This document shows positions 8,052 to 14,807 of a stretch of 60,534 bases of DNA, piece after piece. Below the pieces are notes generated by a model. The model did not search any database. It was not told the origin of the DNA and worked only from the letters and a program-made list of their open reading frames with translations. Numbering within the stretch: position 1 is the first letter of the stretch; each line of letters opens with the position of its first letter. The position numbers and the translations under genes were made by a program. Source of the DNA: Novosphingobium sp. UBA6272 (GTDB lineage: Bacteria > Pseudomonadota > Alphaproteobacteria > Sphingomonadales > Sphingomonadaceae); assembly GCF_002440635.1 (NCBI RefSeq), contig NZ_DJUW01000027.1:1-60534 (forward strand), written 5' to 3'.

Positions 8052-9920
8052 TTACCACTTCACGCGGACCCCGGCATAGGCCGAGCGGCCATAGGTGCCG
8101 TATCCCGCGACCGTCTGGTAGCTCTCATCGGTCAGGTTCTCGACCCGGCCGTAGAGCTCCAGCTTGTCACCCAACGGCACCGAGGCGCGTAGCGTGACGA
8201 GGGCATAGCCATCGAGCCGGGTGAGGTTGCCGGCATCGTCGAAGCTGTCGCCCACCAGCCGCAGATCGGCCCCCAGCTTGAGGCCAGCCAGCGGGGTGCG
8301 CCAGTCGATCGAGGAGGTCAGCGCGTGCCTGGGCCGGCGGGCCAGTTCTGTGCCGGTGTTGCGGTTGACGGCGTCGAGGTAGCTATAGACCGCGCCGACC
8401 CGCAGGTTTTCGTCAACCTGCGCGCCGCCTTCGAGTTCAAAGCCCTGCGCGCGGGTCCGGCCGATGTTGAAATAGCCGGTCGGCGAAACGTAATCGATCA
8501 GGTTCGAGCTGTCGCGTCGATAGGCGGTAGCGGCGAAGTACAGCCCGCGACTGCGGCTACCATGTTCGATGCCGAAATCGAAGGCGGTCGAGGTTTCAGG
8601 CTTGAGACCCGCATTCCCGCCGTAGCCATAAAGCTGGCTGAGCGTCGGTGCCTTGAAGCCTTCGCCAAAGCTGGCCTTGATCCGCCAGGCATCGCCCAGC
8701 CGAACCGTGCCGTTGGCCCCGAAGGTCCAGTTGCTGCCGTAGCGGTCATGATCGGTCAGCCGAACCCCGGCGGCGAGGCTGAGCGGGCCGGGCTGGAACT
8801 GGATCATGGCGAAGCCGCTGGACAGCCGCGCGGTCTTCTCGCTGTCGAACGTGGTCGAGAACCGGGTCCATTCGCTGTCACCGCCGAACAGCAGGGCGAG
8901 CCGGTCGCCGGCGTCGATCTTGCCGGCAACGTCGACGCGCCAGCTGCGCCCGACGGTGTCGAACGAGGAGGCCGGGCCAAAGCTGCGGTCGAAATAGGAG
9001 CGGCGGGTATCGGACAGGGCGACGCCGCCGCGCAGGCTGAAGCCATCACTGTCATACTCAAGCCCGGTGCGCCCGCTGGCCTGGCGGGTGGTCTGGTATT
9101 CCAGCGTATCGGCAAAGGCATAGGTCGGCGGCGGGAAGCCGTCGAAATCGACCCGGCTATCGGCATAGCGGGCCGTGGCGGTGAACTTCAGTCCATCGGC
9201 CAGATCGGCCCGCCCGCGCAGCGCGCCTTGCCACTGGCGGAATCCGTCGCGCTCGGTACCCGGGGCGAAAGCCGAAATCCCGTCGGTCGAGACGTAGCCG
9301 CCCGAAGCGGTCAGGCCATAGCCCGATCCGGTCTTGCCCAGCGTTGCATTGGCGCTAACCGAATCGTTGGCGCCATATTCGAGTCCGGCGTCGAGCCCGT
9401 CGAATTCGCGGCTGGTGACCGCCAGCACCCCGCCCATCGCGTCACTGCCCCAGGCCACCGAGTTGGAGCCACGCAGCAGTTCGATCTTGCCGATCCCGCC
9501 GGTCAGCAGCGTGCCGAAATCGAACCCGCCCGATGGCGCGGCCTGATCCTGCATCCGCACGCCATCGATCATCACCACAACCTGTTCGGACGGCGCACCG
9601 CGCACGAACAGGCTGGTCTGGCTGCCCAGCGGCCCGCTGCGCGCCAGGCTGACGCCGGGCAGGCGTTCGAGCACGCGCGAAAGGTCCGGGCCCTGGACCT
9701 GCTTGATTTCGTCCAGCCCGATCACGCTGATCGACTGGCCGCTCAGGTCAACGCGTTCGCTCTGGCCCGAGGCAAGTACGGTAATCGTCGTATCCAAGGG
9801 CACTGTCGTCATGCAAGTGCCGGCGCAGATTCGCGCTTCATCCTCGCCGCCTACGGTGTCCTGCGCCACCGCAGGCGAAGCAACAACCAGCGAACAACCC
9901 AGCAATAACAGATATTTCAC
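8052..9920 (-). CDS. btuB: TonB-dependent outer-membrane receptor, BtuB-like (vitamin B12)
   Basis: Outer-membrane receptor of 622 residues. After a signal peptide (MKYLLLLGC...ASPAVAQ) come a TonB-box/plug region with LERLPGVSLARSG, VRGAPSEQVVVMIDG and LLRGSNSVAWGSDAMGGV, then a beta-barrel ending in VRVKW with the usual C-terminal aromatic residue. The GTG at 9920 is chosen because GGGAG lies at 9929-9933 on the coding strand, 8 bases upstream; ATG codons at 9938 and 9953 are alternatives. Substrate is inferred from BtuB-like plug motifs and above all from the cobalamin riboswitch directly upstream. It should capture corrinoids and pass them, energised by TonB, to BtuF. Confidence 0.93.
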   Translation of the reverse strand: MKYLLLLGCSLVVASPAVAQDTVGGEDEARICAGTCMTTVPLDTTITVLASGQSERVDLSGQSISVIGLDEIKQVQGPDLSRVLERLPGVSLARSGPLGSQTSLFVRGAPSEQVVVMIDGVRMQDQAAPSGGFDFGTLLTGGIGKIELLRGSNSVAWGSDAMGGVLAVTSREFDGLDAGLEYGANDSVSANATLGKTGSGYGLTASGGYVSTDGISAFAPGTERDGFRQWQGALRGRADLADGLKFTATARYADSRVDFDGFPPPTYAFADTLEYQTTRQASGRTGLEYDSDGFSLRGGVALSDTRRSYFDRSFGPASSFDTVGRSWRVDVAGKIDAGDRLALLFGGDSEWTRFSTTFDSEKTARLSSGFAMIQFQPGPLSLAAGVRLTDHDRYGSNWTFGANGTVRLGDAWRIKASFGEGFKAPTLSQLYGYGGNAGLKPETSTAFDFGIEHGSRSRGLYFAATAYRRDSSNLIDYVSPTGYFNIGRTRAQGFELEGGAQVDENLRVGAVYSYLDAVNRNTGTELARRPRHALTSSIDWRTPLAGLKLGADLRLVGDSFDDAGNLTRLDGYALVTLRASVPLGDKLELYGRVENLTDESYQTVAGYGTYGRSAYAGVRVKW

Positions 9921-10023
9921 ACGCAATACTCCCGTCATGAACAAGCCGTTCATGGCGAAAGCGCCCGCACCATTGCGGGCCTTGCGCTGCATTCCGGTAC
10001 ACCCCGCCCGGCTGCGGAACGAC

Positions 10024-10189
10024 CGTCATGGGCAGGTCTACTGGCTCCCGGATCGTCGCTTTGAACCCGCCTTCCCGGCCGAAACCAGTGGCATAATGGG
10101 CCCATCACTCCCCGGTCACAGTTGCGGGGGCAGCGCAGGGTTTGAACCTGCTTCCCTCTTAGGCCTGCTTGCACAGGCAACCCGTGACG
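10024..10189 (-). promoter_or_regulatory. cobalamin riboswitch
   Basis: Read on the minus strand, the leader has the conserved cobalamin-aptamer elements in order: AGGGAAGCAGGTTCAAA, CTGCCCCCGCAACTGTGA, TATGCCACTGG (B12 box core GCCACTG), and AGCCAGTAGACCTGCC. The outer P1 stem can form between CGTCA (10189-10185) and TGACG (10028-10024). It lies about 100 bases before the btuB start and should repress the btuB-btuF-btuC-btuD operon when adenosylcobalamin or a related cobalamin is plentiful. The rest of the 9921-10381 space (10190-10381) must hold the divergent promoters; I see no further clear element there. Confidence 0.95.
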
Positions 10190-10381
10190 TGGGCCGCGCG
10201 ATAGTCCCGCCGCCGCTAATGCGCAAGTTCCAGCTTTTTCATGGTCGCTTAGCATTTTTTGAAGGCTTCACGGCTATGCGCGGGACTGTTCCGCTTCGGC
10301 ACGCCGCGAAACGCGCCGTGGCGGGAATTCGCCGCTCCGGCTACGCGCCTCGGCGCGTAAGTCTGCTGCAAAAGGACCCGA

Positions 10382-11542
10382 GTGAACCACGCTTTCGCCC
10401 TTCCCTATGAACCGCGCCCGCGTGACTTTGCCGCGCGGCTGAAGCGGCGCGGGCTGCGCAAGCTGGGCGCGCGGGGGCGGCGCAAGCATATCGGCCGGCG
10501 GGCGCTGGTGCTGCTGGCGGCGGTCGCAGTCCCTGCCCTTGCCGCGCCCGACAGCTGGCGCGATTTCAACATCGGCAGCGCCGGCAGCTCTGACTTCGCG
10601 ATGGAGCCGATGCCGTTCGAGCAGCAGGGTGCGAGTTTCCCCGGTTCGGCGTTCTACTATCTCGCCGCTGAAGATACCGCACCCGACATGATCGCCGAAG
10701 GCCAGTTCGCCAGCGACGGAACCTTCGCCAGCCTGACCGACTTTGCCGGCGGGCCGGTCGCCCGGGCGATGCGGATGGACCTGTCGGGCGTCGACCGCAG
10801 CCGCGCGCTCGATTGCCTGACGGCCGCGATCTATTATGAAGCCGCCAGCGAGCCCGATCAGGGCCAGCGCGCGGTCGCGCAGGTGGTGCTTAACCGCGTC
10901 GCGCATCCGGCCTATCCCAACACGGTCTGCGGGGTGGTTTATCAGGGCAGCGAGCGCAGCACCGGCTGCCAGTTCAGCTTTACCTGCGACGGCGCATTGG
11001 GTCGCCGGCCCAGCACTTTTTTCTGGGAACGCGCGCGGCGCACCGCAGCGGCGGCACTCGCGGGCTATGTCGAACCCAGCGTCGGCCTCGCGACCCATTA
11101 CCACACGATCCAGATCCACCCCTATTGGGCGCCCAGCCTGAACTTCATCACCACGATCGGCGCGCACCGCTTCTACAGCTTCAAGGGCAAGGCCGGCCAA
11201 AGCGGCACCTTCCGCTTCGCCTTTGCCGGGGGTGAGCCGATGGCCGTGCCTCACGCCCGCAACCCGGCGGCTGACAAGACCCCCGATCCAGTGCTTGATC
11301 CGCTGGCGCTGCAGAAGGCTTATGACAGCGGCTATCAGAGCGCAGCCCAGGCCGCGCCCGGCCTTAACCAGCCCGGCGATGTCGGCCAGCCGGTCGGCCG
11401 CCCGGCCGCCGCGCCGCGCTATGCCCCCGACGTCGAGCAGCGCGGCGGGGACAAGCAGTACGCCGGCGAAAAATTGCCGGGTTCGACGGTCAAGCCGGAA
11501 TATCAGAACTCCGGCCAGTGGATCGGCCAGCCGGGGAAATAG
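10382..11542 (+). CDS. cell wall hydrolase, SleB/Hydrolase_2 family
   Basis: Predicted peptidoglycan-acting enzyme of 386 residues. After a basic N-terminus and one hydrophobic segment (residues about 40-56, probable membrane anchor or uncleaved signal) comes the SleB-like domain with CLTAAIYYEAASEPDQGQRAVAQVVLNR, whose Glu in YYEAASE is the probable catalytic residue of this lysozyme-like fold (fragments given here are shorter reads: AIYYEAASEP, AVAQVVLNRV, CQFSFTCDG, YHTIQIHPYW). The C-terminal 80 residues are Pro/Gly/Ala-rich and of low complexity. GTG at 10382 is the likely start, preceded by AAAAGGACC. The gene is divergent from the btu operon. In non-sporing alphaproteobacteria such proteins are thought to remodel the cell wall. 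Confidence 0.85.
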   Translation: MNHAFALPYEPRPRDFAARLKRRGLRKLGARGRRKHIGRRALVLLAAVAVPALAAPDSWRDFNIGSAGSSDFAMEPMPFEQQGASFPGSAFYYLAAEDTAPDMIAEGQFASDGTFASLTDFAGGPVARAMRMDLSGVDRSRALDCLTAAIYYEAASEPDQGQRAVAQVVLNRVAHPAYPNTVCGVVYQGSERSTGCQFSFTCDGALGRRPSTFFWERARRTAAAALAGYVEPSVGLATHYHTIQIHPYWAPSLNFITTIGAHRFYSFKGKAGQSGTFRFAFAGGEPMAVPHARNPAADKTPDPVLDPLALQKAYDSGYQSAAQAAPGLNQPGDVGQPVGRPAAAPRYAPDVEQRGGDKQYAGEKLPGSTVKPEYQNSGQWIGQPGK

Positions 11543-11650
11543 GGGATCGCCGCCCCTCTTGGTAAAACCGCGTCAACCATTCCGCGACACCAAGGCTTAG
11601 CGCGGCGCTGCTAGACCGCGATTCCAATAGTCCGGTTGAGAACATAACGC

Positions 11651-11968
11651 ATGACCCTCCGCTTTGCCGCTGCCCGTCCGGTGGCGCTGCCTTCCTATCT
11701 CGTCCGCGCCCAGCAGGGCCGGATCACCGCCCGCGCCGCCAATGACAATGGCGATAGCGAGAGCCGCAGCAACGTGCTGCGCGCCGCCCTGCAGCACTTT
11801 GCCAAGCTTGGCCTCGCCGCTGCGGCCGATGCCCGCGACCAGGCCCGCACCGCGCATTTCGCGGGAGATCGTGCGGGCTATCTCCACTGGCTGGCAATCT
11901 GCCGTACGCTCGACCGGCGCATGGCGACCGCGCTGGCAAGCAATCTGGCCAAGCGCGCCAAACACTGA
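11651..11968 (+). CDS. small conserved-looking hypothetical protein
   Basis: A 105-residue basic, alanine-rich, mostly helical protein starting with ATG at 11651. The codon usage is that of its neighbours and it does not overlap another gene, so it is probably real. It has no signal peptide or membrane segment and I recognise no domain. The region 11543-11650 before it shows no distinct element apart from the expected promoter space. It is separated from mdh by 294 bases. Confidence 0.6.
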   Translation: MTLRFAAARPVALPSYLVRAQQGRITARAANDNGDSESRSNVLRAALQHFAKLGLAAAADARDQARTAHFAGDRAGYLHWLAICRTLDRRMATALASNLAKRAKH

Positions 11969-12083
11969 CGTAAGATCGACCCAACTAAGGAAGTCTGGCT
12001 CCAGGCCTGACCGACAGGATAGGTACGCAACGCCAGCGTTGCGCCCTTCCCTTGTCGCGTCGGCGCGCAAGTCACACTGCTTA

Positions 12084-12150
12084 TTGCAATTGCGAACTAT
12101 TATCACGAAATAGTTGGTCCTACGACCTTTTACTACCTTGCAATCGCGAA
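12084..12150 (+). promoter_or_regulatory. direct repeat in the mdh upstream region, possible operator
   Basis: TTGCAATTGCGAA (12084-12096) and TTGCAATCGCGAA (12138-12150) match at 12 of 13 positions, are 54 bases apart start-to-start, and lie in the otherwise gene-free, locally AT-rich stretch 11969-12262 before mdh. The spacing is about five helical turns. I cannot name the binding protein; the rest of the stretch shows no gene. Confidence 0.4.
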
Positions 12151-12262
12151 ATCACCGGACTAGGGCGATGATATTAGCCGGACACCTGCAACCAGCGGGA
12201 TGGGAAAGGTCGTCCGAATTGCAGCCGCGATCCCGCATTCGCAGGAAGGACGATTTCGCAAC

Positions 12263-13225
12263 ATGGCTCGCAAGAAGATTGCCTTGATCGGCGCCGGCAT
12301 GATCGGTGGCACGCTCGCACACCTCGCCGCCAAGAAGGAACTGGGCGACATCGTCCTGTTCGACATTGCCGAAGGCATTCCCCAGGGCAAGGCGCTCGAT
12401 CTGGCGCAGTGCGGCCCGGTTGAAGGCTTTGACTGCCAGATCAAGGGCACCAACGATTATGCCGACATCGCCGGAGCCGACGTGGTGATCGTCACCGCCG
12501 GGGTGCCGCGCAAGCCGGGGATGAGCCGCGATGACCTGCTGGGCATCAACTTGGGTGTGATGAAGGCGGTGGGCGAAGGGATCAAGAACCACGCTCCTGA
12601 TGCTTTCGTGATCTGCATCACCAACCCGCTCGACGCGATGGTCTGGGCGCTGCGTGAATTCAGCGGCCTGCCGCACAACAAGGTGGTCGGCATGGCCGGT
12701 GTGCTGGATAGCGCCCGCTTCGCCACTTTCCTCGCCTGGGAATTCGGCGTCTCGGTCAAGGACGTCAACGCCTTCGTGCTCGGCGGCCACGGCGATACCA
12801 TGGTGCCGGTGCTCGAATATTCGACCATCAGCGGCATTCCCGTCACTGACCTGGTCAAGATGGGCAAGAGCTCGAAGGCCCGCCTCGACGAAATCGTTGC
12901 CCGCACCCGCGCCGGCGGCGGCGAGATCGTCGGCCTGCTCAAGACCGGCTCGGCCTATTACGCCCCCGCCACCAGCGCGATTGCCATGGCCGAAGCTTAC
13001 CTCGGCGACCAGAAGCGGATCCTGCCTTGCGCGGTCCACGTCAAGGGCCAGTACGGGCTCGACGGGCTCTATGTCGGCGTGCCGGTGGTGATCGGCAAGG
13101 ACGGTGCCGAGGAAGTCATCGAGATCGCCCTCGACGATGAGGCCAAGTCCAACTTCCAGGTCAGCGTCGATGCGGTCAAGGAACTGCTGGTGGCCTGCAA
13201 GGCGATTGAGCCTACCCTTGGTTAA
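12263..13225 (+). CDS. mdh: malate dehydrogenase
   Basis: NAD-dependent malate dehydrogenase of the LDH-like type common in alphaproteobacteria (320 residues), converting malate to oxaloacetate in the TCA cycle. The N-terminal Rossmann motif GAGMIGGTLA, the mobile-loop segment GVPRKPGMSRDDLL with its substrate-binding arginines, ITNPLDAM and the catalytic His176 in GGHGDTMV are all present. The ATG at 12263 follows AGGAAGGA at about 12 bases; in-frame codons before it would place residues ahead of the Rossmann strand. It begins the TCA block that continues with sucD, sucA, sucB and lpd. Confidence 0.96.
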   Translation: MARKKIALIGAGMIGGTLAHLAAKKELGDIVLFDIAEGIPQGKALDLAQCGPVEGFDCQIKGTNDYADIAGADVVIVTAGVPRKPGMSRDDLLGINLGVMKAVGEGIKNHAPDAFVICITNPLDAMVWALREFSGLPHNKVVGMAGVLDSARFATFLAWEFGVSVKDVNAFVLGGHGDTMVPVLEYSTISGIPVTDLVKMGKSSKARLDEIVARTRAGGGEIVGLLKTGSAYYAPATSAIAMAEAYLGDQKRILPCAVHVKGQYGLDGLYVGVPVVIGKDGAEEVIEIALDDEAKSNFQVSVDAVKELLVACKAIEPTLG

Positions 13226-13736
13226 GGCGCTCGCCTCACTTGGGACGCTTGGCCTGATGCTGAGCGCGCCACTTGCAGGCGAAGAGGTGCCGCTGCCCGA
13301 CGCGGGGTGGAAGGCCGTGGGGGTGTTTCGCGACGTCTGCTTGGCCACCCGCGGCAAGGGGATGGACGCGGCCGTGGCCGCGATCCTGGCACAACGTGGG
13401 ATCAAGGAAGGTCCGAACCTGCCTGGCTATGGAACCCGTGCTGCACCGATGCGCACCTTCGAAGATGCAGCGGGGCGAGAATACCTAATCCGACCCGGTA
13501 AGCGCGGTCGCTACGGCTGTTTCGTCGTGCAACCAACTTCGCCCGCCGATACAGCGGGATTGCTTTCCGGATCGGTCAAGGCTGCACTCGATGCGACTGA
13601 AGGCCTGACTGCCAAATCGAGCAAAGAGAAGAAACAAACCTACTTCGAGTGGTCGATATCAGGCTCGAAGGATGACATTCGCATGACGCCAAACTCTGGC
13701 GTCGGTGGCATCCTGATCAATCTGGAAGTTTATTGA
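13218..13736 (+). CDS. small exported hypothetical protein between mdh and sucD
   Basis: A 172-residue protein whose likely TTG start (13218) overlaps the mdh stop, suggesting translational coupling. The N-terminus (VKALASLGTLGLMLSAPLAGEE) is a clear signal peptide; longer upstream starts would lie inside mdh and hide it. The mature part has two cysteines (in DVCLATRG and GCFVVQP) that could form a disulfide. I do not recognise a family. Its position inside a TCA gene block is odd for an exported protein, and it may be a later insertion. Confidence 0.6.
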   Translation: MVKALASLGTLGLMLSAPLAGEEVPLPDAGWKAVGVFRDVCLATRGKGMDAAVAAILAQRGIKEGPNLPGYGTRAAPMRTFEDAAGREYLIRPGKRGRYGCFVVQPTSPADTAGLLSGSVKAALDATEGLTAKSSKEKKQTYFEWSISGSKDDIRMTPNSGVGGILINLEVY

Positions 13737-13802
13737 ACAGCAACAATGTCTTGGCCTGAACTCGCTGGTGTCTGGTGACACGGGTCGTCAAAGGATTTCA
13801 AA

Positions 13803-14693
13803 ATGAGCATCCTCGTAAACAAGAACACCAAGGTCATCACCCAGGGGATGACCGGTGCCACCGGCACCTTCCACACCCAGGCGGCGCTCGATTACGGCAC
13901 GCAGATGGTGGCGGGCGTGACCCCCGGCAAGGGCGGGACCGAGCATATCGGGCTGCCGCAGTTCGATAGCGTCGCCGAGGCCAAGGCCGTCACCGGCGCG
14001 ACCGCTTCGTGCATCTACGTTCCGCCCCCGGGCGCGGCCGATGCGATCCTTGAGGCGATCGATGCCGAGATCGAGCTGATCGTCTGCATCACCGAAGGTA
14101 TTCCGGTGCTCGACATGGTCAAGGTCAAGCGCGCGCTGACCGGCAGCAAGAGCCGCCTGATCGGCCCCAACTGCCCCGGCGTGCTGACCCCGAACGAATG
14201 CAAGATCGGGATCATGCCGGGTTCGATCTTCAAGAAGGGCTCGGTCGGCGTGGTCTCGCGCTCGGGCACCCTCACCTATGAAGCCGTGTTCCAGACCACC
14301 CAGATCGGCCTGGGCCAGACCACCGCGGTCGGGATCGGCGGCGATCCGGTCAACGGCACCAACTTCATCGACGTGCTCGAGCTGTTCCTGGCCGATGACG
14401 AGACCAAGTCGATCATCATGATCGGCGAAATCGGCGGCGATGCCGAAGAGCAGGCCGCGCAGTTCCTGATCGACGAGGCCAAGCGCGGCCGCAAGAAGCC
14501 GATGGCTGGCTTCATCGCCGGGCGCACGGCCCCTCCGGGCCGCCGCATGGGCCACGCCGGGGCGATAGTATCGGGCGGCAAGGGCGATGCCGAAAGCAAG
14601 ATCGCGGCGATGGAAGCCGCCGGGATCCGCGTCTCCGCTTCACCCAGCCTGCTGGGCGAAACGCTGGCCGAAGCGCTTAAGGAACGCGCCTGA
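13803..14693 (+). CDS. sucD: succinyl-CoA synthetase, alpha subunit
   Basis: Alpha subunit (296 residues) of succinate-CoA ligase, which makes succinate and ATP/GTP from succinyl-CoA. The CoA-binding N-terminus with TGATGTFHT, the loop GPNCPGVLTP, and the phosphorylated His251 in GHAGAIVSGG are present. The partner sucC, usually just upstream, is not in this window; the space before sucD is taken by the small exported protein. A terminator-like hairpin separates it from sucA. Confidence 0.95.
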   Translation: MSILVNKNTKVITQGMTGATGTFHTQAALDYGTQMVAGVTPGKGGTEHIGLPQFDSVAEAKAVTGATASCIYVPPPGAADAILEAIDAEIELIVCITEGIPVLDMVKVKRALTGSKSRLIGPNCPGVLTPNECKIGIMPGSIFKKGSVGVVSRSGTLTYEAVFQTTQIGLGQTTAVGIGGDPVNGTNFIDVLELFLADDETKSIIMIGEIGGDAEEQAAQFLIDEAKRGRKKPMAGFIAGRTAPPGRRMGHAGAIVSGGKGDAESKIAAMEAAGIRVSASPSLLGETLAEALKERA

Positions 14694-14704
14694 GTAGAAA
14701 CCCC

Positions 14705-14728
14705 TGCCCCCGGTTCAGGCCGGGGGCA
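14705..14728 (+). terminator. hairpin between sucD and sucA
   Basis: Perfect 9-bp stem TGCCCCCGG (14705-14713) / CCGGGGGCA (14720-14728), loop TTCAGG, 12 bases after the sucD stop. No T-run follows. It may end or attenuate transcription, allowing sucA to be set separately, or stabilise the sucD message. The stem shares TGCCCCCG with the hairpin at 975-1000. Confidence 0.5.
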
Positions 14729-14807
14729 ACCATGATGCGGGCATGCGCGTTCTCCTCCCCGGGAGCGCTCCGGCCTCGGAAGACCAAAACGGAAAGGGCT
14801 GCCTGAG

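Noticed and set aside
8325..9908. 527-codon plus-strand open frame opposite btuB
   Set aside because: Composition shadow of the receptor gene; no start signal or domain, and the opposite strand has signal peptide, plug and barrel.
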